Below are positions 19,296 to 27,779 of a stretch of 52,770 bases of DNA, piece by piece (the stretch's first letter is position 1; every line of letters begins with the position of its first letter). Below the pieces are notes generated by a model, which saw only the letters and a list, made by a program, of their open reading frames with translations, did not search any database and was not told where the DNA came from. The stretch is from Bacillota bacterium (lineage in GTDB: Bacteria > Bacillota > Dehalobacteriia > UBA4068 > UBA4997), in the NCBI GenBank assembly GCA_017397935.1, contig JAFQHN010000007.1:1-52770 (forward strand). Reading direction: 5' to 3'. The position numbers and the translations under genes are program-made.

Positions 19296-19324
19296 ATGAT
19301 AACACAAAAATCGGCGTCTGGCAA
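19296..19324 (-). promoter_or_regulatory. Candidate sigma-A promoter for ylmH
   Basis: On the minus strand TTGCCA (19324-19319) and TATCAT (19301-19296) are 17 bases apart. A TATAAT-like hexamer overlaps the -10. The same 185-base intergenic region must also hold the divergent cotJ promoter. No convincing sigma-E or sigma-K match was found there by eye. Confidence 0.5.
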
Positions 19325-19423
19325 ATTATGTTGCAGGCCAATAAATATGCTCTGCTGCCCTCACCTTTTGCGTCAAGAAAAATATACTGAGAATATACCA
19401 TTTGATATTAAGGGGGAATAACC

Positions 19424-19639
19424 TTGAAGCAAAATCAATGCAACAACTTGGCGATAGCCAGCGTACCGATGCAGGTTTGGCAGGATACTTACCGGCCAGA
19501 GGCTGCCTTTATGCACGGTACGATTTTTCCGGAACTGAATTTGCCGTATATTATTGCTGGGTGTCCGCATATGCCGGGTGCTGACAAACCGGGCAGCGGT
19601 AATTGGGGCGCCAACTGTAAGGAGGGATGCAAGTGGTGA
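19424..19639 (+). CDS. cotJA: Spore coat-associated protein CotJA
   Basis: The 71-residue protein matches the CotJA pattern: YRPEAAFMHGTIFPELNLPY followed by a short Gly/Pro-rich tail. It starts with TTG at 19424, supported by AGGGGG 7 bases upstream. It is the first gene of the cotJ operon, which in Bacillus is read in the mother cell under sigma-E. Its end overlaps cotJB by a few bases. Confidence 0.9.
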   Translation: MKQNQCNNLAIASVPMQVWQDTYRPEAAFMHGTIFPELNLPYIIAGCPHMPGADKPGSGNWGANCKEGCKW

Positions 19640-19962
19640 ACTATATGGATGATATGAATGTCGTACATGATATGATGGGTATGCCCAATATGATGAAAAA
19701 ACCTGAGATGTCTGCCAAACAGCAGTTATTCAGGGATATTCAAATTGTGTCCTTTTTAATTAAGGATGCCCAGCTTTTTTTGGATACCCATCCCAAGGAT
19801 GAAACTGCTCTTAGTTTCTTTGATTATTATAACCAGCTGTTGTGCACGCTGACCGAGGAATATGAACGGCAGTATGGCCCACTGACTGTTACAGGAGTAA
19901 ATGTTAAGGACGGTTGGAGCTGGATTGAGCAGCCTTGGCCGTGGGAAAAGGAGGCTTGGTAA
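19633..19962 (+). CDS. cotJB: Spore coat protein CotJB
   Basis: A 109-residue CotJB family protein with the helical core FLIKDAQLFLDTHPKDETAL and a C-terminal Trp-rich end (WSWIEQPWPWEKEAW). I chose GTG at 19633 (7 bases after AGGAGG); a second GTG at 19636 is also possible, while the ATG at 19627 is directly against the Shine-Dalgarno sequence. It overlaps cotJA and is followed 3 bases later by cotJC. Confidence 0.9.
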   Translation: MVNYMDDMNVVHDMMGMPNMMKKPEMSAKQQLFRDIQIVSFLIKDAQLFLDTHPKDETALSFFDYYNQLLCTLTEEYERQYGPLTVTGVNVKDGWSWIEQPWPWEKEAW

Positions 19963-19965
19963 TTT

Positions 19966-20172
19966 ATGTGGATTTATGACCGTAAACTGCAATTCCCGGT
20001 GAATATTAAAAAACCTGATGCCCGTGCTGCCAAAGTTATCATTACTCAGTACGGCGGTCCTGACGGTGAACTTGCCGCATCGCTTAGATACTTATCCCAG
20101 CGTTACAGCGTGCCGTACCGTGATGTGGCCGGTGTGTTAACCGATATTGGTACCGAGGAATTGGCACATTGA
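19966..20172 (+). pseudogene. cotJC: cotJC 5' part (manganese catalase, interrupted by prophage)
   Basis: The reading frame encodes the first 68 residues of CotJC, a spore-coat manganese catalase. Glu35 in GPDGELAA and the Glu65-x-x-His68 motif in GTEELAH are the expected first metal ligands. A TGA stop follows directly after the 11-bp att core, so the protein loses the rest of the four-helix bundle. The missing part resumes in the same frame at 52556. As it stands the product cannot form the dimanganese centre. Precise excision of the prophage would restore the gene without any base change. Confidence 0.95.
20158..20168 (+). other. attL core of the prophage
   Basis: The 11-bp sequence GAATTGGCACA is identical to 52556-52566. 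The flanking bases differ (G/C before, T/C after). The core encodes Glu-Leu-Ala-His of the CotJC metal site. Downstream, TACCTAAA (20178-20185) is one arm of an inverted repeat whose partner lies next to attR. Confidence 0.92.
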
Positions 20173-20263
20173 TGATGTACCTAAATAATCAAACAGGATT
20201 TGGCAGGATTTTTACAACTGTTCTCCTAAAAAATTATCTTAATTTGATGTATCTACCCAAACA

Positions 20264-20306
20264 AAAAGCCTCCCTGCCGGGCATCCACACCCAGCAAGGA
20301 GGCTTT
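20264..20306 (-). terminator. Terminator of the phage late operon
   Basis: GCCTCCCTGCCGGG (20268-20281) pairs with CCCAGCAAGGAGGC (20290-20303). On the minus strand the two mismatches become G-U pairs, giving a 14-bp stem followed by TTTTTG. It closes the late operon 3 bases after the M23 gene and may also stop cotJ transcripts entering the prophage. Confidence 0.88.
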
Positions 20307-20308
20307 CC

Positions 20309-20884
20309 TTATCTCTGCTCTATTACTTCTACAACCGGCAGCTTCCTGGTAGCATCATACCCCACGCTGATTTTATCATCCCGCAGGTCCTGCAATTTCA
20401 CATAGTTGTTGCCGTCCTTTTCGATTGCCGTCACGGTTTTCTCGATACCGTTCAGCCTAATTTTGATTTTCTTCGTAATCTCCAACCTTTCCTTGATAAA
20501 TTCCAGCGGGTCAATGCTTGCTGGGTAGCTGTAATTGCCCCGGTGTACCTCTATATGCAAATGCCGTCCGCTGGCATTACCGGTCGCACCCTCGGCACCC
20601 AGCACCGTCTTTTCGTTTACCTCCATCCCGACTTTTACATACACATCCCGCAAGTGTGCGTACAGCGTCATATACCCATCAGCATGGCGCACATACACAC
20701 AGTTTCCGTAGCTGCCGCTATGGCCCACTTTATACACCACGCCGGCATACAACGGATACACCAGACCATCACCGCCGGCGGCCACCGATACCATATCCAG
20801 TCCACTATGCCAGCCGCATTTCCAGCTCTCACCCTGCTCACCGTAGCGCGTCCCCAGACCAAACTTATCAAACGGATATCTCAC
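20309..20884 (-). CDS. M23 peptidoglycan endopeptidase with stalk-like C-terminal domain
   Basis: The 191-residue protein has a LytM/M23 fold: His26 and Asp30 in GWHSGLDMV and the second zinc motif HLHIEVH. These peptidases cut peptide cross-bridges in the cell wall. The C-terminal 60 residues (from about KIKIRLNGIEKTVT) resemble the copper-amine-oxidase N-terminal/stalk-like fold. I chose GTG at 20884 because GGAGGTG lies just upstream. It is the last gene of the late operon, so it is likely an endolysin component. No signal peptide is visible. Confidence 0.88.
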   Translation of the reverse strand: MRYPFDKFGLGTRYGEQGESWKCGWHSGLDMVSVAAGGDGLVYPLYAGVVYKVGHSGSYGNCVYVRHADGYMTLYAHLRDVYVKVGMEVNEKTVLGAEGATGNASGRHLHIEVHRGNYSYPASIDPLEFIKERLEITKKIKIRLNGIEKTVTAIEKDGNNYVKLQDLRDDKISVGYDATRKLPVVEVIEQR

Positions 20885-20945
20885 AAAATCACCTCCATAC
20901 AACAAAGCAGGCGAAGGACCACATCCCCCGCCTGCTTCACTTTTC

Positions 20946-21926
20946 CTACGCTCTGATGGTAATAATCCCCTCTTTATAGTCCACCCGGCAGCCCAGCGCC
21001 TCCGCAATAAAGCGCAGCGGCACAAAGGTTCTGCCTTGTGATGCAAACGGAGCACAATCCAGAGCCACACTTTCGCCGTTTACCTCCGCAGCGTGGCTGC
21101 CAATGGTCAATACGATTTCCATACTCTCATCCTCACTTTCCATAACTTCCTGCTCCGGCACTTCTACCTCTTGGCAAGTGTCCGGCATCACAAAGAATCC
21201 GTAGCCACTCATGCTGTCCTTCCCGGTTTCATCCATATCCCGGCAGTTTGCCTTTATCATTTCCCGCACCACGCCAACCGGCGGCACTTCCCGGCCGGTA
21301 TAGTATGTAGCCAGCATTCCGGAGAGCCACGGTGCAGCACAGCTTGTCCCATGGAAAGGAATTGCTCTGCCCTTGGTGTTCAGCGCATACACGCCGGTGT
21401 AGGCCACACAATCCATACTCTCTCCGATGGTATTGCAATGCTGCAAAGTGCCGTTTTCATAGATGCCGCCCACACCGATAGTCCAATCAAAACGGGCAGG
21501 CTCAGCCAAATCGGATTTATCTTCGCCGTCATTGCCACCTGCCGCCACCACCAACGCATCCAGCGCCTCCATATCAGGCCACAACCAATCACAGCTGCCC
21601 AGCTTCATCGACATATTGATAATATCAACATGGTTTTCCTTTAACCAGGCAATAGCTTTCTTCTTGTCTTCGGTGCTATTAAAAAAAGGCAGCATAACAA
21701 TCTTTGCACCCGGCGCAGCTTCGTGGACTACTTGTGCCACCCAAGTACCGTGCGTGATGCTCTTGCCCTCACCAAGCGGCGCGGAATAGATTTCTCTGTC
21801 CATATACTCGGTGATAAACGGCCATTCATCCAGCACCGCCACCGTGATACCCTGCCCCTTCAAGCCCTTATTATGCCATTCGGTCAATCCGCATTTTTCA
21901 CGCTTAGCGTCATTGTATGTAAGCAT
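20946..21926 (-). CDS. Subtilisin-like (S8) serine protease with stalk-like C-terminal domain
   Basis: The 326-residue protein carries the full S8 triad: Asp33 in VAVLDEWP, His59 in THGTWVA and Ser195 in HGTSCAAPWLSG, with Asn132 as the oxyanion residue. The last 70 residues (IGSHAAEVNG, FVPLRFIAEALG, KEGIITIRA) form a copper-amine-oxidase N-terminal-like domain, as in the neighbouring M23 protein. There is no signal peptide. The start at 21926 has AAGGAG 8 bases upstream. It lies between the holin and the M23 gene, where phages normally carry an amidase or muramidase. A proteolytic role in lysis or coat penetration is inference. Confidence 0.9.
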   Translation of the reverse strand: MLTYNDAKREKCGLTEWHNKGLKGQGITVAVLDEWPFITEYMDREIYSAPLGEGKSITHGTWVAQVVHEAAPGAKIVMLPFFNSTEDKKKAIAWLKENHVDIINMSMKLGSCDWLWPDMEALDALVVAAGGNDGEDKSDLAEPARFDWTIGVGGIYENGTLQHCNTIGESMDCVAYTGVYALNTKGRAIPFHGTSCAAPWLSGMLATYYTGREVPPVGVVREMIKANCRDMDETGKDSMSGYGFFVMPDTCQEVEVPEQEVMESEDESMEIVLTIGSHAAEVNGESVALDCAPFASQGRTFVPLRFIAEALGCRVDYKEGIITIRA

Positions 21927-21931
21927 ACACA

Positions 21932-22207
21932 TCACTCCTTATTCGGTTCGGTATAGCCCAGCGCCCGAGTGCTGTCCGTAACACCGCTGGTAGTCGGGTC
22001 ATTTACAGCGTTCCAGATATTACACAGCACCAAGAACAGGCAGTAGGGGTTGGTAAAAGTACCCTCCACAATCTCCCAGACTGCACCCCAGCTCGTCATA
22101 TCTGCCTCGGTCATACCGGCATAAGCCAGAGCCGTAGCAAAAGCGCCCAACAATACCTGCACCCAGAACACCGGATTTTTCAATCGCACAGGAATATTGA
22201 TTTTCAT
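21932..22207 (-). CDS. Phage holin, phi-LC3/holin_1 type
   Basis: The 91-residue protein has a hydrophobic segment near residues 11-31 and another near 54-66, and a polar C-terminus, in the layout of small phage holins. The conserved ending with VNDPTTSGVTDSTRALGY is typical of phi-LC3 holins. It would form membrane lesions that release the lytic enzymes. Start ATG 22207 is supported by GAGGTG upstream. The S8 protease gene follows after 5 bases. Confidence 0.9.
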   Translation of the reverse strand: MKINIPVRLKNPVFWVQVLLGAFATALAYAGMTEADMTSWGAVWEIVEGTFTNPYCLFLVLCNIWNAVNDPTTSGVTDSTRALGYTEPNKE

Positions 22208-22272
22208 AACACAACACCTCTTTTTTCTATTTAACATAATACCATTCATCTCGCCGGACATTCTATGCCATC

Positions 22273-22530
22273 CTATACCGGCACATAATGCCTGATCTCA
22301 TCCTCGACTTCCTTCTCAAACGCTTCCAGATCATCAATACGATGGTTGGCCACCCGCATTTTTTCCTCCAACACATAAGTGCGCTCAACAAGGCTGTTGT
22401 GCCTCTCCACCTTCTTTTCCAGCTGTTTCAGACGAAAATCCGTCAGCTTGCCGGCGGCCACAATACCGCCGAATGTCCCCACTAATGTTCCGCAAAAAGC
22501 AATAACTGCCACAATAATCTCACTGCTCAT
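22273..22530 (-). CDS. XhlA-like membrane protein
   Basis: An 85-residue protein with an N-terminal membrane helix (about 5-26) and a charged coiled coil (about 35-80, LKQLEKKVERHNSLVERTYV). The layout matches XhlA-type helper proteins that work with phage holins. Its membrane helix is N-terminal rather than C-terminal as in classic XhlA, so the family assignment is tentative. The ATG overlaps the XkdX stop by 4 bases. Confidence 0.65.
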   Translation of the reverse strand: MSSEIIVAVIAFCGTLVGTFGGIVAAGKLTDFRLKQLEKKVERHNSLVERTYVLEEKMRVANHRIDDLEAFEKEVEDEIRHYVPV

Positions 22531-22670
22531 CCACTCACCCCACCCTGCTCATCCGCTGTGATTTCGTCAAATTCTCCTTGGGTTAACTTCCCAGCGTTAA
22601 GCAAGGCAGTCAACCTATTAATATCCCACAGTCGGGGATAGTATTTCTTTGCCATTTCGTATACAGTCAT
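22527..22670 (-). CDS. XkdX family protein
   Basis: A 47-residue protein read from the ATG at 22670: it contains AKKYYPRLWDINRL and AGKLTQGEFDEITA, the hallmark of XkdX proteins encoded at the end of phage tail modules. It overlaps the upstream gene in a TAATG and the XhlA-like gene in an ATGA. Its function is unknown; the position suggests a link between tail and lysis genes. Confidence 0.85.
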   Translation of the reverse strand: MTVYEMAKKYYPRLWDINRLTALLNAGKLTQGEFDEITADEQGGVSG

Positions 22671-22954
22671 TACAATTCAACTCCTGTCATAACAGCAATA
22701 AAGTCAACATCAGCACGCAGCCGTTCAAGTTCGGTCGGCTCTGGGGCGGTTTCCTCGACAACAGGAATTTCACCAGCCGTCCAGCTTGTTACGGTCATAA
22801 CACCGTTAATTTCCTCGGCTGTTACATCTCCAAAAGGAAAGTTTGGTGTTTCCATATCGGCAGGGATAACCGCCCAGCCATCAGGCAAAATGCCGTGAAA
22901 AGTTTGATTTCTGTGTCCTCCGTTATCCAGAGCAATAATTTCAATCATTCTCAT
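22670..22954 (-). CDS. Tail-region phage protein of unknown function
   Basis: A 94-residue protein starting MRMIEIIALDNGGHRNQTFH. It has the segment GILPDGWAVIPADM, seen in small proteins that sit between the tail fibres and XkdX in siphophages of Bacillota. The C-terminal third (ELERLRADVDFIAVMTGVEL) could form a helix. It is coupled to xkdX by TAATG. No function can be assigned. Confidence 0.75.
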   Translation of the reverse strand: MRMIEIIALDNGGHRNQTFHGILPDGWAVIPADMETPNFPFGDVTAEEINGVMTVTSWTAGEIPVVEETAPEPTELERLRADVDFIAVMTGVEL

Positions 22955-22969
22955 TGTTTATCCCTCCTT

Positions 22970-23476
22970 TTAACCGATAGCAATATAGTGATGAATATTA
23001 TTTGTGTATTCCACATAATGATATGAGTTTGACGCGCTTTCGGACTTACTAATAGTAATACTGTTAGTCCCCCATCCAGCTGCAGTAAAATAATAATTGG
23101 TTTGCGCACCCATAACCTGTGAATGGTCATCAGATGTTTCATTTGCCGCACTAACAATCAATAAAGCTGGTTGTAAAGAGGATGAAACCGTTACAACTAA
23201 AATCACCATAGACGGTGCAAAACCAAAAGTAAGCGTTTTCGTGCTAAGGTTTTGCACTCCCACATAACTACCGCACTCTATCCTCAGTGTTCCAAGCATT
23301 CCTGTGCTTAACGCTTCAATTATCGTATCAATCACATTCTGCCGGTTCACCTTGTTGCCGTCCACCACCGGCTCGTCCGCCAGTTCCAGCGTGGCATAAA
23401 AAGCTTCGCCGCCATTCTCCGGTGTTACCAGCACCCGCCCCGGTTTACCCGGCACTCTGTCCTCCAAAACCGCCAT
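22970..23476 (-). CDS. Putative tail fibre/receptor-binding accessory protein
   Basis: The 168-residue protein is composed mainly of predicted beta strands in its second half, with repeated Ser/Thr and Tyr residues. The N-terminal half (VNRQNVIDTIIEALSTG) looks like a short helical adaptor. It lies directly after the large fibre protein, with 15 bases between stop and start. I do not recognise a specific family. A role at the tail tip follows from position only. The start at 23476 (ATG) is preferred over a TTG one codon earlier. Confidence 0.7.
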   Translation of the reverse strand: MAVLEDRVPGKPGRVLVTPENGGEAFYATLELADEPVVDGNKVNRQNVIDTIIEALSTGMLGTLRIECGSYVGVQNLSTKTLTFGFAPSMVILVVTVSSSLQPALLIVSAANETSDDHSQVMGAQTNYYFTAAGWGTNSITISKSESASNSYHYVEYTNNIHHYIAIG

Positions 23477-23495
23477 CAAAAATCACTCTCCTTTA

Positions 23496-25358
23496 TCAAA
23501 ATGGATACGCACCGCTGTAAATTATATCTGCATAGGGCAATTCGGCTATCATATTTTGCAGCAGCAAATGCACATCCTCAACAATCTTTTCAATGTCATT
23601 TGCCTGCTGATGGCTGCGCACCCAGTCCGGCGTATTCGGCGTATCGGCAAACACCGCCAGACGTTGCCGCAGCCCCTCCACCGCCGCCAGATACTCCCGC
23701 AGGTCTGCCGCATAAAAATACTCTGCCGCCGTCCAATTTGTCCGCATATCTGGATAATAGGGATAACCCCACTCAGTCAGCAACTCCGCCACATAGTTTA
23801 TCGCCGCACCCACACGGTTCAGGTCGCTGGCATTATATGCCCCCTTGTGGGATACGTCCAAATACTCCTGCTGTTCTGCTTCGGTCAGCTTGTCCCATCC
23901 TTTGGTCATCAAAGCTTCCAGTCTGTCCACGTCAGCCTGCGTGCGATCGGTTATCAGGTGCAGAGTACCGCCAGTATCACTTGTAAGCGTGGTGAACGTT
24001 GTAGTTGCATTACCCCCAGTAGCCGCCGCATCGGTTTCAGACCAAATAACGCCGTAGACTGCGTAATCGGTGGCAGGGGTCAGACCAGTAAAGGTGTGGC
24101 TCTCGGAATGGGAAGTTCCTGCGAACAGTTCGCTTGTCCATGTGGGTTCAAGCGTGGTGTCCAGACCGCCAGAGCCGACCTTGCTGACTTTTAGCGCATA
24201 AGTTCCTGCGGCTTCGGTGTAAATCATTAGGAAGCCGTTGATCGATACGCTCACGATGAAAAAGGGATAGTTTGCGAAACTCGGTTCAGAATTATCTTCC
24301 AGTAGTTCACCTACACAAGCGGCTTGCGTACCAATCACTTCGCTGAAATCCTGTGCAACAAACTTGTATGTCACCCCTTCAAACTCAACAATCAGCGTAT
24401 CTCCTTCATTGAACACTGGCGCTGACGTATACAACACCGGAGCAACATCGGATTCGTCAGCCGTAGTAGCACTGCCATCAAACAGCACTTCCTTGCTCGG
24501 CTCATACACCCACGCCTTGATGCGGTACACGGAATCGGTGTAAAGCAGGTCGGAACAGGTGAAGTTGACCGTCGCCGTGGTGGAAGTTATGCTACCGCCA
24601 AACGCATTAGGGAGATAAAGGGCAGAAAGCCAACCAATAACACCATCACCAGAAATATAGCGCACATATGTGCCATCTTCGGGTACTACAACAAAACCAT
24701 CCTCATAACTTCCTGCTTGTGCAGAAAGAGCAATTAGAGCCTCCGTGTTGATGTTAAACACCAAACCGAATCCATCGTACCCGTCGGCACCAGTAGCCAT
24801 ACCAGTGTAATCCGCAAGGTTTCCGCCACCATCATAAGTTGCACCAGTTAGTTCCTCGATGGCAAAAACCTTGTCGGAAACCTTGTAAAACGTACCAAAA
24901 CCCTCAACCGAAAAATTAGGTAATCCCGTAGTATCGCCGTTCCAAGTAATCGTTGTTCCGAAGAGGGTGAGTTTGCTATCATCCACAGGAACAGGCTCAC
25001 TTGCGGCGAGGTAGACAACTGATGTGTCTTCATAGGTAACAATGTCATGGTTCGACCAAAAAATACGAAACCCGTCACTAATATTCGTTCTGAATAGATA
25101 ACCGTTCGCTTCTTGAGAACCAGAGATGTACGACTCCCATGTAGTGCCATCGGTTAAATATGTTTGAAACACAAATGCTTCTGGATGGATGTCAGACGTG
25201 TAATCGCCTACGGTACTAAATTGTGTTTTGGAGCTTGTCAAACACAAGCCCATTACACCAACCACATCACAAATATATGCATACGGATATGTTTCCTTAT
25301 CCGTCCAGACGGTGTTAATGTCAGGCAGACTTACCCCGCCGTAGCTGTACTTTGCCAT
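23496..25358 (-). CDS. Large tail fibre protein with FN3-like region
   Basis: A 620-residue tail protein. The N-terminus (MAKYSYGGVSLPDINTVW) and first 250 residues are rich in Tyr/Gly beta structure. A fibronectin-type-3-like segment with FTGLTPATDYAVYGVIW follows near residue 440. The C-terminal 150 residues, beginning DRTQADVDRLEALMTKGWDKL, are helical, as often seen in tail proteins of phages from gut Clostridia. It likely binds the host surface. The ATG at 25358 has GGAGGTG upstream and overlaps the DUF5658 stop by 1 base. Confidence 0.82.
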   Translation of the reverse strand: MAKYSYGGVSLPDINTVWTDKETYPYAYICDVVGVMGLCLTSSKTQFSTVGDYTSDIHPEAFVFQTYLTDGTTWESYISGSQEANGYLFRTNISDGFRIFWSNHDIVTYEDTSVVYLAASEPVPVDDSKLTLFGTTITWNGDTTGLPNFSVEGFGTFYKVSDKVFAIEELTGATYDGGGNLADYTGMATGADGYDGFGLVFNINTEALIALSAQAGSYEDGFVVVPEDGTYVRYISGDGVIGWLSALYLPNAFGGSITSTTATVNFTCSDLLYTDSVYRIKAWVYEPSKEVLFDGSATTADESDVAPVLYTSAPVFNEGDTLIVEFEGVTYKFVAQDFSEVIGTQAACVGELLEDNSEPSFANYPFFIVSVSINGFLMIYTEAAGTYALKVSKVGSGGLDTTLEPTWTSELFAGTSHSESHTFTGLTPATDYAVYGVIWSETDAAATGGNATTTFTTLTSDTGGTLHLITDRTQADVDRLEALMTKGWDKLTEAEQQEYLDVSHKGAYNASDLNRVGAAINYVAELLTEWGYPYYPDMRTNWTAAEYFYAADLREYLAAVEGLRQRLAVFADTPNTPDWVRSHQQANDIEKIVEDVHLLLQNMIAELPYADIIYSGAYPF

Positions 25359-25651
25359 TACATTTTCACCTCCAACGTACAAGCTATACCCACACCGTGA
25401 TACAGCAGCAAAGCGGCATATACTGCCATACAACAGGGCATTCCAACCCTTGCAACACGCTCACGCCTGCCGGAAAGCAGCATAAGCAAACTGCCCACAA
25501 TCACAGTCTTATAAAAGACCATAAAAGGGACGTTCTGCATAAACGGATTCAGTTCTTTTACGCCCAGGCGCAATGCGCACAGGGTGCATAACAGGTCAAT
25601 CAGGTTCAGTATATAGGTTGTGCTGCTTATCGCTTTGGCTTCGAAATTCAC
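25358..25651 (-). CDS. DUF5658 small membrane protein
   Basis: The 97-residue protein has about three hydrophobic segments. The segment NLIDLLCTLCALRLGVKELNPFM carries the D...T...L..G..E.NP pattern of DUF5658 membrane proteins. It is inserted between two tail genes and is coupled to the fibre gene by a TAATG overlap. A membrane protein in this place is not part of the virion tail as usually known; its role is unknown. Confidence 0.75.
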   Translation of the reverse strand: MNFEAKAISSTTYILNLIDLLCTLCALRLGVKELNPFMQNVPFMVFYKTVIVGSLLMLLSGRRERVARVGMPCCMAVYAALLLYHGVGIACTLEVKM

Positions 25652-25667
25652 TTAACACCACCCCGTA

Positions 25668-27779
25668 TCAATAATAAATAATGGCACACCCGGCAGCTCC
25701 CTTGCCGCCGGCGCCACCGTCCACCGGGCTGCGCTTATACACCCATTTCTCGCCGTTCCAGGCACGCGCACCCTGTCTGCCGCCACCGCCGCCTTGGCCG
25801 CCACATCCGCTGCCCGGCTCGCCGTCTGCACCATTGGTCACGCTCTTGCAGTTTTCGGCACCTGCCGCACCGGGGGCTGCATATACCTTGCCGGTATAAA
25901 CATCACCCCAGCCGCTGTCATATCTCTTGCCGTCGGCTGATGTATAACTGCCGCCAAAGGTAGTATTATCACCGATAACAATGCCGTATTCACCACCGGA
26001 TGTTACATTAACCCGGCCAACCCACACCCGGCCGCCCTGGCCACCGATGCCCGGCTGGCCGCTGTCATTCCAGGTACCATCCTCACCCGGGCTGCCGTCA
26101 CTGCCTCTGTCGATAAGTACCAGCCATATCTGTGTCACACCCTCAGGCGCTGTCCACACTCCATCAGCTGTTATCTCAGCCCGTCCGGCATATTCTGCCG
26201 CCCAACCGGCCTGTATATGCCAGCTTGGTGTCTCCTGCATCACGCCGCTGCTGAATTTCAACTGCTGCTTATAGCGCCGTGCCGTCACCTTCTCGGCAAA
26301 TATTGTCTCAAAGATGTCCACATCTCCCAGCTCACAGGCCGGGTCGCCGCGCCCGGCGATTTTGAACTTACTGCCGCCGCACAGCCGCAGTATATTGCCC
26401 GCTGCCGTCAAAGCTTTCGCCTCGGTACGGATGAAGGGGTTATCTATCTTCTGGCTCTGCTCAGCGGCGCTGTTGTTGCCGCCTACGGTATACAGCACGC
26501 CGTTCGCCAGCTTAAAGGTAATATCCGCCCACTCGTCACCGGCCGATTCGGCGGGATAGCCGTACTGCTCCGACAGGCTGATATACGTCCCCTGCCGGTC
26601 ACTGATCTTCTGTATCGTCAGCCGGCCCGTAGCCGCATCTGCGCCATACCATGCGCCAATGGCCATGCAGATATAACGCAGCAGTACACCGCAGGTCAGC
26701 GCTTCCACCTCCTCGTGGGCGGCAGTCAGCGTTTGGGCAGCCAGCGTTTCATCAATGATATAGCGCTGTGTAAAGTTCTCGCCGACAGTTGCCAGCAGCA
26801 CCTCAACCCAGCCCTGCACCGTCTCCGGCAGCTCCTCCGGCAGCAACACCACCCGGTCGGCCAGCAATCCCACGATGCTCACACAGTTAAAGGTAAAAGA
26901 GCTGTCCGTTGCGGCCGTTTCCCAGCCGCCTTTCTGCATATAATACACGCCCACCGGCACCGTTTCCACTCTGCCGCCCGGTACGCTTACGCCATAATAT
27001 ATCGCCACCGCCTGACGGTCTTCAATGCTCCGGAAGATGCTATCCTTGGCTCTGGGATGAAAACGCCTGTTCTCATTACGCAGCACTATCCTGGCATTGC
27101 CGTATGCTACGGTCAGGTTGGTCAGATCGGTAGATTGCAGCACATCCATCTCATAGATATCCGCACCCGTCCACTCTTCCAAAACTCCCGCATATATTTC
27201 CAAAATCCGTGGACGCCGCCTTGGCAGACTCCATCTTCCGAACACTATCCTGATAGCCGTTGGGTCATACACCGTAAACCCTTCCAGCACAATGCTTCGC
27301 TCGGTGTTCCCCACAACTTGCTGCTGCCAAACGATAGAAGAGCCGACATATATCTGCATATCAAATTCCACCGGCCATCCCTCGGCCGCACCGTCTGCAA
27401 AAATCAGCGTCACCGCTTGCAACACCTGTATGTTGCTTACCGGCTGCTCGATATAGGCATCCTCACCAAAGGTACCGTCCTCACCGCTCATCACATCAAA
27501 GGCTGCCGCCACTTCTTCGCTGATTACCGTATCTTTCTCCGGCAGTTCCGCATTACCGTCCAGCAGCCAGATATTATGTTCCAGCGTGGTCATTGTTTTA
27601 TCGCTGACCTTTTTGCGGTTATGCAGATGCTCTGTATCACAAAAAGGTAATATTTCACCTCCGGCAAACGGTTCATCATATACAGCATCAGGGTCGCCCA
27701 GGTCTATCAGGGCCATGGGCGTCACCACTCTGGGGTTGGCGTGTACCGCTGCAAGATACGTTTCACTCGTTTCCTGCAT
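25668..27779 (-). CDS. Tail tip/fibre protein with glycine-rich C-terminus
   Basis: A 703-residue protein. The N-terminal 500 residues resemble the tail-associated (baseplate hub or Tal-like) proteins of siphophages, including LQSTDLTNLTVAYGNARIVL and a helical segment near 340-400. The last 140 residues are very rich in Gly (for example GSGCGGQGGGGGRQG) and end GCAIIYY, as in glycine-rich tip domains of phage adhesins. Start and distal-tail gene stop overlap as TGATG. Likely part of the tail tip; the exact role is uncertain. Confidence 0.75.
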   Translation of the reverse strand: MQETSETYLAAVHANPRVVTPMALIDLGDPDAVYDEPFAGGEILPFCDTEHLHNRKKVSDKTMTTLEHNIWLLDGNAELPEKDTVISEEVAAAFDVMSGEDGTFGEDAYIEQPVSNIQVLQAVTLIFADGAAEGWPVEFDMQIYVGSSIVWQQQVVGNTERSIVLEGFTVYDPTAIRIVFGRWSLPRRRPRILEIYAGVLEEWTGADIYEMDVLQSTDLTNLTVAYGNARIVLRNENRRFHPRAKDSIFRSIEDRQAVAIYYGVSVPGGRVETVPVGVYYMQKGGWETAATDSSFTFNCVSIVGLLADRVVLLPEELPETVQGWVEVLLATVGENFTQRYIIDETLAAQTLTAAHEEVEALTCGVLLRYICMAIGAWYGADAATGRLTIQKISDRQGTYISLSEQYGYPAESAGDEWADITFKLANGVLYTVGGNNSAAEQSQKIDNPFIRTEAKALTAAGNILRLCGGSKFKIAGRGDPACELGDVDIFETIFAEKVTARRYKQQLKFSSGVMQETPSWHIQAGWAAEYAGRAEITADGVWTAPEGVTQIWLVLIDRGSDGSPGEDGTWNDSGQPGIGGQGGRVWVGRVNVTSGGEYGIVIGDNTTFGGSYTSADGKRYDSGWGDVYTGKVYAAPGAAGAENCKSVTNGADGEPGSGCGGQGGGGGRQGARAWNGEKWVYKRSPVDGGAGGKGAAGCAIIYY

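Noticed and set aside
19340-19423. Sigma-E or sigma-K promoter before cotJA
   Set aside because: Expected from known cotJ biology, but no sequence by eye fits both -35 and -10 well enough to annotate.
26217-27650. A 477-codon plus-strand open frame opposite the tail tip gene
   Set aside because: It is the antisense of a gene with clear tail features. It has His/Arg-rich, low-complexity composition and no ribosome-binding site.
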